Assembly: GCF_000764305.2 (NCBI RefSeq)
Contig: NW_025946581.1
Location: forward strand, 62,001 to 126,000
Direction of reading: 5' to 3'
Source of the DNA: Hyalella azteca
Lineage: Eukaryota; Arthropoda; Malacostraca; Amphipoda; Hyalellidae
DNA length: 64,000 bases
The position numbers and the translations under genes are program-made. The notes beneath the pieces are model-generated. The model ran no database searches and had not been told where the DNA came from. It saw nothing but the letters and a program-made list of their open reading frames with translations. Below are positions 10,537 through 23,264 of the stretch, piece by piece (position 1 is the first letter of the stretch; each line of letters begins with the position of its first letter).

Positions 10537-13500
10537 TGCTTTTACCAATAGCGTTTGATAATTGGTAGATGTGGCAGAGGGGCCAATGTGGACTTTAGAG
10601 GTGATGTCACCGAGCTTTAGGTGCATAGCATGGGGTTAGCAGTGTCTGAGCTTAGGAACAGGCCAAGTTTTGCCTGTCGCCGATTCTTGTAATTTTCGTG
10701 ACATGTTCAAAGATAATCTAAAAAATGGTGGTTTAACCAAAATTTTTTTCAAAACTGACGTTGAATTGAATAGGACAGTTTGTTACAATGTTCCGGAGCT
10801 ACTCCGCAATTAACAACAATTTGTAATGCTTGTAGTGAAGTGCAATTAACGCCTGGAATATTCTGAAATTACTATTGAAATTTAATTTAAATTTAAATAG
10901 TAAACTGAGGAGAAGTCTTGGAATTTTTTCACTAGAAATGCGTGAGCCACAGGTGTGAACTTAATTCGATGTATATGACATCCCTTTGGCTCAATTTGGG
11001 CAGTGGTTTTATTCGTCAGCGGGCAATCGTAAAGTTTGTTCTTGATTTCCCAGCGGTTACAAATCGATGATGAATTTGTAGAGCTTTGGGCGCCTAGGGT
11101 CTGACAACGAAACTTTTTTGCCAGAATATAAATCAAACATAGGAGCCCAACAAATTCCTCTTTTTTTATTCGACGAATTTTTAGAGTCAAGGTAAGAAAA
11201 CGAGGCAGAACGGCGACGAACATCAAAAATATCCCATCGTATTAACTATAAACTGTAGCTGTAATAATGAACCAAAAATGTTCAAAAATGTCCAGCATGT
11301 CCAGAAAATGTCTCAAAGAATTAAAATTCATTTTATTCCCCATTCAACTTTAGAGTAAAATTCATCATAATGGGCTCGTGCAAGCATGACGTTGTTCCTT
11401 GCATAACGAGCTGCTGAGATGAGTTCAGTGAAAGATGCGTGAGCGATTAATTTGTATTTATTTTATTAATTGAATAATCTCTTTACTAATTATACCAAAA
11501 TTTTATTGTGGTTTATCAATAGATGAATATGATTTGTAAAGCGCTGAAAATATTCATCGTTTACTTCCTCATCTGCGAACAAGATTCGCACTAATGAATG
11601 TTACGTTAAAACTGACCTCGAAGTGAACATGAATATTGAGCTATACTGTCTTCATTACATTTTTAATTTACAAAATAAACTATGCCATTAAAAAATTCGA
11701 GGCAGAAGCAATTAAAGCTTATTTTTTATCACTTATGTCGATAAATAATTCAATAGTTTTTTAATATCAGTGAAGAATGTTTGAGAGACGAATAGAGGAC
11801 TGGAGGGAGTATTGCGACTAAATTTGGATTGCGTGATTCCATTATAGAAATAAAATTGTTCGCGATTTGTGATATCACTTGTGTATTTATTATGTACAAA
11901 CATATCTCACTTGAGGAACAAACTTTGTGCAGATTGGTTTTAAAAATACGTGTCTCACAAAAATTTTTTGTAAATGCTGTTAGTTGTAAACCTCCTTCAG
12001 GCCGGTCACCTAATACGCTTTCTTGTCGCTTTGCCAACTCGTACGCGGGCTTTGAAGAGAGCGAGGCCGCGCCACCTCTCGACAAAAACGGACCATAACA
12101 AAAGTTGCTTCGTCAGCGCTCCAGTAAGAAAAGTGTGGGGGCATCTGCTCGAACGCGGGCACAAGTATAAACGAAACTAAACAATTTATATGCAGAAGCT
12201 CTTCTCAAAGTCGGATATATTAGTTTTATTACCACTGAACTCGATGCACGTGCAATGCAGAACAAAAGAATGCTGTGCTCTGCAGGATGCGATACACAAC
12301 GAGCAATAAATCGTTGATGCATTGAAATTTTTACACAATGAGCAATTTTGTTAGGGTATACTGTATGTACTCTTATATTTATAACAACCTAAAAAGAGCA
12401 TCTTTCCGAACAAAAAATTCGTTGGTGCAAATTTTTTCTGCCTGGAAAATGTAGGTCAAGTAATTCTTCCCATTTCAGGACATCTGACTGATGAAAACCC
12501 TTAATTGCTTTTCGAAGATGGTTCAAAAAAATTCTGGTGAGCTCCACGAGAATTAACGTCGCTCAAATCCCGCACACATTCTCGTATCAACGGCCATAAA
12601 CTTACGACGGCCTTGCGGAGAAGCGATTCGCTTCCTCGATCGTAGCTTATCTGTCGCATATTACGGCTTACAACCACAACATACAAGGCAAGCAAGCGCA
12701 GCTTACGACCCTTATCGATGCTAGGTCGTCGTAAACTCCCATCTGCAGTGGCCACTCGGAGAGCTCTATACTCTATGTTCACCATCGCAACTCACGGGTG
12801 TATGTCACGACAGTGAACCAATGTTTCCATCGCTGAATACTACAAAGTTTTCAACAATGCATCATAGCATTACCTTCTTTTCACTGAGATTCCGGCCAAT
12901 AATTTCATTACAACTTGACATATGTTAATTTCATTTATTGCGAACATAGAGTTATAATATACGTTTCAGGTTCACCTTTCCATAGCCCATGTATCGATAA
13001 TTTCCTCAATTGAGCAGCAAAGAGCCCGCACAATTCTAACAGAGAATGAAATTTGTCCAAATAGAAGCTGTATATAATTCCACAAAAAAAATCTTACTAT
13101 ACATCCACAAGTTAGAAAATAAATTGCAGCGTGACATAAGAAATTAATGATTAAGACTGCATTGTGAAGGGGATTGAAAACGGTGTTCATAGCAGGCGAT
13201 TAAACTGGCATTTATCAATAGGCTAGTTTAATCTGATATAAAAACAAGAATAGAAGAAAAAGAATTTGAATTTTGAGTGAAGAAGAACTAACAGGACTCG
13301 ATATCAAGCGCAGCCATTTTTTAGGCCTACAGAGGCAAGTAGATCAGATTCAACAACAAATGCAGCAGCTGTTGACATTGCACGACTAAGGATACTAAGG
13401 AATTCATCCTAGCTCAGCTTAGTTTAGCCACAGTATTCGTTCTTCATGGAATTAATAAATAAATAAAAAATAACAGTCTATACGTGTAACAGATTCATTA

Positions 13501-13773
13501 GTTTGCTGATCTTGGCTACCTTCACAGTAGAAGGCCGTTAAATTTCACCTTGCCAGTAGCAGATCAACTAAACCTTGACACATTTATAATATATTATAAC
13601 AAACAAGTCCTCAGTCATCAAATCCTCTAATAATTTAAATAAATAGTCAAATGCCGCATAAAAAATAGCTGGTGCATCGATGGCTGGAGGAACCGAGTGG
13701 CAGTCGTTGCCGGCTGTTAGGCCCTGCGGCAACTTTATGCTTTGTAAAGCGACCAGAATCATCATTAATATAA
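10537..13773. other. non-coding stretch with two GC-richer islands
   Basis: Mainly AT-rich. Two GC- and CpG-richer patches stand out, at about 11990-12180 and 12540-12790. The second contains the minus-strand frame listed separately. Small irregular repeats of AAAATGTCCAG lie near 11275-11310. Nothing else is recognised. Confidence 0.5.
12501..12785 (-). other. minus-strand open frame, 94 codons, in a CpG-richer patch
   Basis: The frame runs from an ATG (complement of 12783-12785) for 94 codons and is basic, with many Arg/Lys/Ser. It matches a local rise in GC and CpG, which gives it slightly more weight than the other short frames in the window. I see no signal peptide, transmembrane segment or known domain. 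A GTAAGT lies inside it on the same strand, so it could equally be an exon read-through. Unrecognised; chance is not excluded. Confidence 0.15.
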
Positions 13774-14000
13774 TTAGCAGGCCAAAAATTTGTAGATTTG
13801 GAAATCATTGCTATATTGAATTCATGTCCCAATGTGCTGTGTAGCTCCAAGAATTAACATTAATACTTAGCAGCGAAAAATAGTCAGATTTGGAAATAAT
13901 TAATGAATTCAATTCATGTCCCAAGGGTCTGTTCAGCGCAAATAAATTGCATTAGTAATTATTAGCGGAAAAAATACTAAGGATTTTAAAATTATCATCA
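13774..14000. repeat. degenerate ~94-bp tandem repeat, about 2.4 copies
   Basis: The anchor TTAGC(A/G)G recurs at 13774, 13867 and 13962 (spacings 93 and 95). Within copies 1 and 2, AGATTTGGAAAT and GAATTCAATTCATGTCCCAA or close forms recur in the same order. The third copy is partial. Divergence is high, so this is an old local duplication. Confidence 0.7.
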
Positions 14001-14581
14001 ATTTTTTTACCAAAGTGAACGTTACCCTTTAACACAAGCGTAGTAAACTTCGCTTCGAGTTGTAGCACTCAGATTCAATACCTAAAGACCTCGTATTTGA
14101 ACTTCAATTGCTTGACTGAAGAAACTAAATGAGAAGTGTCATTTTTTTCCTACATCCTTGTAAATTGGATTCTGGATCGCTTTAGCTGGATCGATGGTGT
14201 TTAAGCCGTAAGAAAACGAGAGCACCAAAAACATCAAATTTCATTCTATTTGCAAGGAGGGCGGTTATATTATACTGGTAATAGTGTAATTCGTCAAGGT
14301 ACACTACGGAAACATGAGCTCTAATTCTCTAATGACAGCGCGATGCGTGGGCTTGCTGTGAGCTCACCTCGAAAGCCAACTATGCGTGAGCGTGAATATA
14401 CTACGGCATTAGTCCTTCAAACAAATCCTTATTCGTGTTTTCAAATAGCATTCTTAAATGTACAACGGTTTACATTTACGGTCGAGGAATTAAATCTGTA
14501 CTCAATCCTACTTACGCATGACAATCAAAACATCAGCAACCTGCACTATATCATCAAGCTGCTCAAATCGAAAGCTCATCA
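14001..14581. other. non-coding stretch
   Basis: No gene or repeat is recognised. An open + frame at 14343-14600 runs into the left end of the next element and has no known domain. Confidence 0.45.
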
Positions 14582-15088
14582 GGAATTTAAAAGCAAATGA
14601 AACGCTAAATAAATTTACTATTACTATATTTTCAGTGAAAACGTTCCGGAGTCCAACTCTGCCAATAGGTAAAAAATTATGGAATAGTACAATAAGTGGA
14701 GAAAATCAAAATTTGTTCGAACGAGATCAATCAGGCTAGTTCGAACCTGCTGCTTTAAAGGCCTTCCAGTCCAGGGTGATTTTAAGAAACTTGTTTCTAC
14801 CATTGCAGGTTCTGATTCATTGCTTTTAGAATAGCTGCATATTTTTTAACGGAAACTAAGCATTTCCAACGCGTACGATTTTTATTCTCTCGAAATTATA
14901 AATTGTTGGGTTTTTGTTTTGTTTGTCGTTTTCTCGTTGCCTATGTTTTAATCTCTTTCGTGTATATTTTTATTTTGACTACTGATTATATTTATATTGT
15001 ATAAATTCTGATTCCGATGGAGCTTATCTCCAAAACGCTTTCATTAGAATTATGGTGAATTTACTTGGCGTTTTCCGGCGTTAAATTC
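14582..15088. mobile_element. 507-bp non-autonomous element with hammerhead-like inverted ends
   Basis: The left end (14582-14670) and right end (15008-15088) are inverted relative to each other. Both align to the arms of the palindrome at 27491-27685, sharing the terminus GGAATTTAA, the GGTGAATTT/CTTGG block, and the ACTCC...GGAG stem region followed by AAACG. The right end reads CTGAT, GGAG, CTCC and AAAACG in hammerhead order but with an insertion in the CTGATGA core. The left end (minus strand) is more decayed. The ~335 bases between are AT-rich and carry no open frame of note. Known family: this motif order is typical of Penelope-like element ends. Inference: a dead non-autonomous derivative. 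Confidence 0.55.
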
Positions 15089-15238
15089 CCGGCAATCTTC
15101 ACTAGTAACAAGAAACGCACATTCTGCACGAATCTGTTCAGTGACTAAACTAGTGCAATCGATAAAAATGTTTTCTCTAACTAAAACTTTGTGAATTAAA
15201 CGTGTCTTACTCAAGAGTATAAAACCGATCCTTGGCAG
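15089..15238. other. short spacer with TATA-like motif
   Basis: TATAAAA lies at 15218-15224, about 30 bases upstream of the CpG-rich repeat island. No clear initiator element is present, so a promoter is only a possibility. Confidence 0.2.
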
Positions 15239-15273
15239 ACTCGAGCCATGCGCCGCACGTGCATGGCTCGAGT
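15239..15273. other. 12-bp perfect hairpin at the start of the CpG-rich island
   Basis: ACTCGAGCCATG (15239-15250) pairs perfectly with CATGGCTCGAGT (15262-15273) around an 11-nt loop. It overlaps the first, modified copy of the 77-bp repeat, which is longer than the others because of the extra bases forming the right arm. Confidence 0.85.
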
Positions 15274-15540
15274 ACTCTTCCTGGCAGCGGCGCAAAGCGC
15301 GTTGTGCGCTTCTCAGGCACATTCACGTCATGCGCCGTACGCACGCTCTTCCATTTCTCGGCTGCGGCGCAAAGAGAGTTGTGCTCTCCCCTGGCACGTT
15401 CACGCCATGCGCCGTACGCACGCTCTTCCATTTCTCGGCTGCGGCGCAAAGAGAGTTGTGCTCTCCCCTGGCACGTTCACGCCATGCGTCGTACGCACGC
15501 TCTTTAATTCCTCAGCTGCGGCGCAGAGTGTCGGGAGCGT
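15248..15540. repeat. 77-bp GC-rich tandem repeat, about four copies
   Basis: The word CATGCG(C/T)CG begins units at 15248, 15330, 15407 and 15484. Spacings are 82, 77 and 77; the last unit is partial and diverged. Each unit carries ACGCACGCTCTTCC, TCTCGGCTGCGGCGC and AAAGAGAGTTGTGCTC. The two central copies are nearly identical. The block is strongly CpG-rich against an AT-rich background, and both strands are open across it in several frames (up to 157 codons), so the frames are not evidence of a gene. Confidence 0.9.
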
Positions 15541-15928
15541 TTCTTGCCAACAACACCCATCCATCAGCGCACCCAATAAGGCCGCGGACCTCGACGCCCC
15601 ATTGTGTTTGTCTGTTACGCTCAATGCGCTGCCACTGAAGCTTTCATCAGCGACGCAAAAGACCTTTATTTGCCCCGTCCAACGTCATTTGTCAGACCTG
15701 ATAATCAACCGCCCTGGGTAGCTCCTATGTGTGAAGGGAAAAATTTCAAGACTCTTTTGCGTTGTTTGCAACCATTACCCCTTGAGAAAAATTAGAAGCG
15801 GTGATACCTTACATTTGGGAATAAGGGGGAAATTTCATCTCCTAAAGCCCTTGTAAGGAATTTACTGGATCGCATCACTTTCAAATTGGATGCAATTTTA
15901 CCGAATGTAGAAACTTGAGTGTACTCAG

Positions 15929-16012
15929 ATGAAAAAACTTCCTCTTTCGAGAGGACCTCCTAAGAGAGCCAAGGGCGTCATCAAAGGTGGAAAGGGCAGA
16001 AGGAAACTCTAA
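15929..16012 (+). other. 27-codon basic small open frame
   Basis: ATG at 15929 to TAA at 16010-16012. The predicted 27-residue peptide is very basic (it includes PPKRAK and GGKGRRKL). It could be a micropeptide or the tail of an exon, but at this length it may be chance. No homologue is recognised and no promoter is evident. Confidence 0.12.
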
Positions 16013-16183
16013 GAGCTTCATTTTTTCCACTATCCATTGGACTAATATTATATTTTATTTTTCTCATAAACTGATATCATAAGAAAATAACTTATTATAG
16101 AGACGAAAAATATAGATAAAATTAAATCATAGTTCACTAACTAAATAAGTACACGGTTAACGAAGCACCAATTTAGAGAGAGT

Positions 16184-16401
16184 GTGAAGCTCTCAGGTCA
16201 GCTTCACAAATGATCACTTCTGACAAGCACCACAAGAACTGCAGCAACACACGCGCATGACTCCAGCTCGGGACAAGCTACAGCTGTCAATGAGCACCTT
16301 AGTTCTACATGCCTTAGTAGGTCTTGTAGAACAGCTGTAATCTTTAATTGCTTTTTCAATTCATTAACGCAAAAAATGTTATGACTAACCCCGTCATAAC
16401 A
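16184..16401. other. cluster of three short perfect hairpins
   Basis: Three perfect hairpins lie within ~220 bases. GTGAAGCT/AGCTTCAC at 16184-16207 has an 8-nt loop. GTTCTACA/TGTAGAAC at 16302-16332 has a longer loop. TGTTATGAC/GTCATAACA at 16377-16401 has a 7-nt loop. Each alone could be chance; the clustering is mildly unusual. No RNA family is recognised. Confidence 0.5.
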
Positions 16402-19400
16402 AGCTATGGCATGACTTTAGAAATAGCGTAATCGGTGAACTAGTTTCCGAGTACTTAAGAATTTGCATGATAAATTCTAATTACGTGATGTGTGACAAAC
16501 ATACAGTCGCCGTTGTCGTATATACTCAAGACAATCAACCTCTTTTCATTTTTCTGTGTCATGTCTCGCTTGTATAAACCCAATGCCTCGCTTTTTTTCT
16601 AATGCAGAAAGCTAAATTTGCAGCAGTATCTTAAACTGTGCGGAAGTGTTTAGAAAATCGGCAGCTGATCGTGCCCAGTACACCTAAGATACTTGAATCT
16701 TAGGAGTTATTACCGTGGACTGATTTTTTCTCCTGATTTATATGACTCACTTCTACCTTCTTTATAACCTTCGAATAATTACTATAAATATCAAACACAT
16801 TCAGAAAGAACGAGTTAGCACACTAGTATTACAATCAATTCAATGATAATAGCAAAATATCATTTACCGCTGTGTGAATACCTGTCGATAAATCTTTCTA
16901 CAAACAGAATCAAAATACTACTATTCGCATGTGTTCACGGTTCTAATGCTAAATAATTTGAAAGAAATAATGCTACAATTTTATTATATGTTTATTCGCT
17001 TATTATGTCGGTTTATAACCACCCAATAAGATTGAAATCAACGTTCATGCATTAGTTTTCAATGAATAATTCAAACTGAATTTTTTCAGGCAGAATAGTT
17101 TTGCCCCTATGCCTCATGAATTGCGCTGACAAAATTGTCTACATTGAAAAAGACACAAGCAACGATACTTTCATTTAAAATAGAAGAATTGAGGATTAAA
17201 ATTTTATCATTCAACTTACATTCTAAGGAGAGGAGACCTCCTGACTGTAATGAAAAAAAAGTTGATGCGAGCTTTAATTTTGCCTAAAAACTTAACATTC
17301 GCTCATCAAACAAGATAATTTTCATAAGCCTTTTCCTGGCATATAATATTCATTAATTCTGCTTCCTATACAACACTCGCATTAAATGCAAATGCGTTTG
17401 GAGATAGAACACTATGAAGGGGAAGTGCGAGAGTCACAGAGAAGGGTTACGCTAAGAAGGGTGTATTAAAGCTACTAGTTACTAATTGAATGTCTTTGGA
17501 AAACAAGAAAATTTATATGTTGTGTACATCTTTGTCTTTCGTGAACAACACGATTATTGTTCATATGAGTGTTCGGTCTCCAGGACCACGTATCAGCGCT
17601 GATAGAATTATCTCATGAAGAAAGTTGAAAATTTAAAAAAAAATACAAAGTTTTTTTATGCGATAAGAGAGTTAATCATGATGGATGATCAATATTTCTT
17701 TCGTTTTATAATTTCGAAGTATTTTTTAATGGCCGATAGATGTAAAATTAGTTTGGTTTGGAAAAAGACTACAATTGAACCACGTGTAACAATTGTAATG
17801 TGTTCTTGGTTTAGATCGAGATTCACATAGAAGGTTTTTTTTTTTGCTTCGTTGGCCTGAAGTCCGTGCAAGATTTTGTTTGAAGCCGCACTAAAAATTA
17901 CTACTTTGTGCACAGCATAAGCTTTTATTTGGAATCATTCATAAATGCAATCTAAACTATATTCATGAATAAAAATTTCAAGTCTACAGTGCTCGTATTG
18001 TATATAAATGACGCAAAACAAATCAAAACAAAATATTATAAAGAATCACTAGTTAAAACGCTGCTCGAAATTTTAGCAACTAAAAATTGGATGAACTTTT
18101 TAGGCTAATTAGGTAAATTGTATCAAATTACTCATAAATTAGGAATTTACAATTATGAAATGTAAATATATTAATTTTTTAACTAGCTTCAGTAATTTTA
18201 CAAATTTTTTAAGTCGCGTCAAACGAAAAAATGAATTATACAAATTATTCGTATTTTGCATGAAGTTACAGTAGAAAACCGCTATGTTAAAATTTACCCT
18301 TTCATAATTGGATTCACAGAAAAAATACTTTCAAAAATGAAGATTTTTTGTGCTTATTAAAATAAGACTTTTACTTGAAAAAGCTTGCCCGGCTCTAAGG
18401 CCTTGCGCTCACGCATATATATGGAGTGGAAATGAAGGGAAAAGGAGTATCATCACATTTTAAAATGAGGTGGCTTCTTTGAAAGCCCTGATCTTCAACT
18501 TAAAACGAAATTTTAAAGCACCTTGCACACAGTTTCAATGGCGCACGCTAATGCACGGCGCTCTCCTCTTGGTATAGTCTGCCTTTTGTGACTCGGCAGC
18601 TCTGTCCCCGCTCACGGTGCAACATATATACGCTTCATTAAAAAACATTACGGTTTTAATGTATGAGCATGTGTATGTAATGCAATTCGCGTACTGGGGC
18701 CATAGTTAGATAGATGAAAATAATGACATAAAACTCTGTTTAGAACACAGCTTATTAAATTTCCCCACCGAAAAAGATATTTCATCACCGAATCTAAAAT
18801 AAAAATTGGAAGAAAATGTAGTGATGATCAAAAAATAATGGAAGAGCTAAAAAATTGTGCGCTCTCCATGAGTCCACTTGTATTACGCCTAACATTATTG
18901 AGCAAGTAATTTTATTTGAGAAGCATTTTTTTTAATTTAAAGCCATTCAATTGATTGAGAACTAGACATAAAGACAAGAAAGTGTTTACCGTTTTCAAAA
19001 CAACGAGCCCTTGACCCAAAGGCTGCTCAAGCAAACGCAAGCCAAAATTTACAGAGCTTTCTATCTAAATTTTGCCCCTCGACCAGCTTTGAAGGGGATT
19101 AAAGCTTTGATGAAACATGGCACTGGTTGACTTATGTTTATCTTTCAAAGCAACGATATAATTCGCGACATTTTTTGTCCCAGAACGTACCCGGAAATGG
19201 AAAGGAGGTCTTGTGCTGTTATGCAAACTTGCCTTAATTTGAGCGCATTGTGGACAACTGCTCTGTTGACCTCTCAAGTATGCATGCAGAAAAATAACTC
19301 TTACACTCTTGAGGCTCAGCACACAAGTTCCGGAAACTTGTTTGTTTAGAGAAAGACAATATGACAGTTGACAATTTCATGATGCTCATGAATAATTTGA

Positions 19401-22400
19401 ATACTCAAATTTGGCAGAACAGGAATCGTTACGACCACCGACAAGGCAACCTCATACCAGTTTTTCAAACTGCTATGAGGCCTAACTAAGCAGCCGCCTA
19501 ATTTGGGGAATGTTAATGATTTGCAACGATTATAATTTTGTTTAAATTTTCAGAACCAATATTTTTTATCTCTACTTAATATAAAGAGTGATATCAAATA
19601 ACATCAATGTTAATAACTGGAATAACCGTACGATCAGCCCATGTCCAGCAGCGAGAACAGAATATGGAGATCTATTATGCAGGCAATATTCTTCAATTAA
19701 CCCTGCGAAGATTCCCATCAGCATTCCATTGCAGCGTCTTAATGACCCATTGCCTCAGCAAACTATTCCTTTGAAGCAATCATTTTGAGTGAGTTTCTAA
19801 GCACTTCTCTGGATGATCATAAGCATGTGGCTCCAGCTAGACACCGCAGTGCATTAATCATCCTTGTTTGGCAGCGCGCAAAGTTTCTGTTTGCCTCGCG
19901 TGTTTGAGCTCAGTAATTACCAGGGACTTGCGGGCGTGCATCTACGCCAGCTTATTTGGTTGCATCACCCGCATGCTACTTTTCATTCTATTATCTCAGA
20001 GGCCTTCGCCTTAACTCAGAAATTATTTCAGCGGCTGCTCTTTAACTCATGGTTCTTATTTGGATCAGTACCAAACTTGAAACTCGACAGTACTCTTTGT
20101 ACATCACGTTTGCTTTTTGTTATAACATTAAATTCCTTCTCGTTTAGCAACAGTCAAGGACTCTAGATTAACGCCAAGCTCTGTCAGATTTTCTAATAAA
20201 TCAAAACGCTCGTTTAAATAAAGTATCTGCTATGCGCCCCACTTAACTCACACGTCGGCAGATGGACGTGGACTCGCGCACACTAAATTTACTCCAACGC
20301 ACAAATCCTCTCCTCCTTCCTTCCATTCTTGTCAAAATTCCTAAATCTTTTGCAGAAGTCATTATTCCATTCATGAACGTGTCCGTAAAGTGACTTTAAA
20401 AGGACAAAAAGTTCGAACCTTACAAAGGGCTTGGAATGAGGCGCAATCGTAAGCGTTACTGCAAAGACCCTGCAAAAGAGGCCAAAATCGCAAGAAAAGC
20501 TCAGGTCCAAGTTATTTAAAAATATTAGTGGGACTCGAATTTGTATGAGTAAAAGATAAAGTTTTTTCTTTCATTCGCTAAATTTATTAATATATGAACG
20601 TAATCACGAGTCAATATTGGAAAAGATAACCAACTGAATTTAACAGATAAATCAGAAAGCCGACGCGATATTCTAAGAGGTTGTTATTTTCAGGAGCATT
20701 TTATTTCATTTCAAATGAAAATTTGGTTACGCATGATATTTTAAAGCTCACAAACATCATAGTCGAACATTTACGTAAATATATTTTCCTCATGCTGTGC
20801 AACGGAACGGAAAGTTAGCTAATGACTTCAAAATTAAGGTCCATAAGGTTTTTGAGGCGGCGGAAGCCGTATGTATTATTAGTGTTTCGACAAGGAGCAC
20901 TAGAAATTTCTTTGCATCGCTTGCCAACCAAGTACAGAAGAGAGCCACTCAAATGAATTGCCAAACATTTACTACGGTGGCAGATCGCGACGGCAGTTCT
21001 CTGAACAGTCCTTTGTAGTTAACTCAATCCCATTTATTTGCGCACTTAAAGAGCGCACAGTCGAGAGCAACACGAACATGGAAGCAGCAAATGAACGCAA
21101 CGGGACAGCTCGACAGGAAGGAAGGCTTTGGCTATAATAAATGTACACAGTTAGAACTTCGTCGCGACGCAACTTTCCGACGTAAAGTTTCCTTACGGAC
21201 GATTTATTCTCTCCAAAAGAGAAGCACGACCTCCAGCGGCTCTCAAACACACGCAACTGTTGTTCGTCATTGAGAACGCTGCCTGTCATTGCGTAAATTT
21301 ATCGTTCTATGTTTCCATCGAATGAAAACTGCATCAAATTATTTCATGACAAGTTTATTTAATAAATGGACTAACACACTCATTCATCACCTATAATCAG
21401 TCAATGATCAGTTCGTTCACTGTATGGATATACCAGACGAATTTTTTGTGGCAAAACTGTCAATGTTACAGTAATAGTAAAAAATTTATGTAGGAGCCTA
21501 ATAGGCTGAAATTATCGGTGATGCTCACATAAGACATTGATCGAAGAGGAAGCTCAAAACCGACTGTGACACAATAGACGCAGATTTTCAGACGGGGTCA
21601 GTTTGTTGTCGGTTCATCGAAAAAGCAGGTTTGAGCGGCAGGATTGACTTCAAGGTGATGCTGCAAGTCTGTGATGCAACGCAGAACCCACCGACGTCAC
21701 AAAATATTACGTCAAGCGTCATCTTCGTCCGACACGTTCTTGATTTTCGTGTCCCTGCTGGAACTAGTGAATTTCGGCTAACAAAACGACTTAGGAGCAA
21801 AATTTTCATGGCTCGTGCCGATTTGTTATATGTTAATTTGTGTCTTAGAGGATTGTATTGCCCCTGACGAATTATCGTTCCCACGACCAAAGAATATTGC
21901 AATAAGAGCTAAATATGTGAGTGCCTGGCTCCGAGCTCAGAGTAGTTCATTGGCCAGGCCATGAATTTGACTACTGTGAGTAAGAGTAGTTCTCGACGAT
22001 CTTCTGAATTAAAAGACTTGTCTCTATCTCGGTATTTTGTGCATTTACCTGATAAATAAATAATTGTGTTAGAATACTAGTATATACCTACTTGTATATT
22101 CGCTCCGAGTAGATACCTCCTACTGCCTAACATAAATCAACATTTATTTTTATAATCTCGACATCATAATTTGCAGCAACGCTCCTCGGATAGTTTTCTC
22201 GAAGAAACCCCAATATGGCATCAATATTTCCCAGTAACTTAGAACGCCGTTGACTAACAGCGCCACTAAATAACATATTTCCCCTACAAATGCGTGCTGC
22301 TGGTACAAAACTATTTCCATTTTTTCAGCGGCTGATGTAGTTCTCTTGCTGAGTATGAAGCACCGGAATCGAGGCAGTTAATACTCTCAAGGCTTATTTG

Positions 22401-23067
22401 TGTTCATTCGTGCGAGGAAATTATGAAAATGCAGACTCGTCAAAACTCTCCGTAAATAGAAGAAATTCTACTAGAAAGTCTATATATACGTATAGAGTCA
22501 ATGAGGAACCCATGTTGCAAGGAACGAATAAGGCAGTAAACAATTAAAATTGAGCTACTCTGAAGGAATGAACAGGTCCAGTGAAGAAAATAGTGTACAA
22601 GTTATTCCAAATCCTGTGTCATTTCATTCCAAGCTTCTCAGTTGTTAATAATTATCATGAAAAATTCCTTTTATTTCTTATCAGTATGGGCTAATATAGC
22701 AAACCACTTCCACCAAGTCGATATTTTTTTTAAATTTAAATAGCTGGTGCTTTCAACGACAATCATTCACGTGTCAAGTGATTTCCTGAATATTTATTGT
22801 CGATTAACTTGAGATTCATTATTAATCATCGTTCTGGTTAGAACCAGTAAGGTAATTAATAATGACTTCATTGCAATCGTCTTACCAATTTTAAATCGTA
22901 CCAACAACATATTTGCGGAAATACTTCACTGCAATGAATAATATCAGTTGCCCTGAACGGCAGGTGCCAAATTAATGATTTAAAGTTCGCTTTCCGTTAT
23001 ATCAGTGAATCAAATTAAGTGTAGAGTACTTACAAAGACACAATAACGGTAAGGTTGTTTTCTATCA

Positions 23068-23264
23068 TTTTTAGCGCATTTTCTCATTTATGGAAAAAAT
23101 ATAACTCAGTACTCAATGCAGTGAGTGACAGAGAGCGCATTTTCTCGTCGACGAAAACGTGAAGTCACGGACGGACAGACAGACGGACAGACGGACGGAC
23201 GGACCAACGGACATGGCGAGCACAATAGTGCATTTTTTTCACAAATGAGAAAATGCGCTAAAAA
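23068..23264 (+). mobile_element. 197-bp TIR element (MITE-like), copy A
   Basis: The terminal inverted repeats are about 30 bp: TTTTTAGCGCATTTTCTCAT... at 23068-23099 and its complement at 23234-23264, differing at about two positions. Between them lie CAGTGAGTGACAGAGAGCGC, a CGTCGACG palindrome, a GGACGGACAGAC-rich block and GGCGAGCACAATAG. No transposase is encoded. Size, TIRs and lack of coding capacity fit a miniature inverted-repeat transposable element. No target-site duplication is obvious because a second copy abuts the right end. The GGACGGAC block produces an open + frame that is not a gene. Confidence 0.75.

Larger units (their letters stand above)
15541..23067. other. long AT-rich stretch, no recognisable gene
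   Basis: About 7.5 kb with no array and no confident exon. GC stays raised to about 15660, just after the 77-bp repeats. Open frames at 17615, 19864, 20797 and 21631 (+) and 20972 and 21588 (-) are 60-105 codons, unrecognised, and frequently overlapped by frames on the other strand. Items with some structure are listed separately (15929-16012 and 16184-16401). Confidence 0.45.

Noticed and set aside
15232..15721. Several 74-157-codon frames on both strands in the GC-rich island
   Set aside because: GC-rich sequence has few stops, the frames overlap on both strands, and the 77-bp repeat shifts frame between copies.
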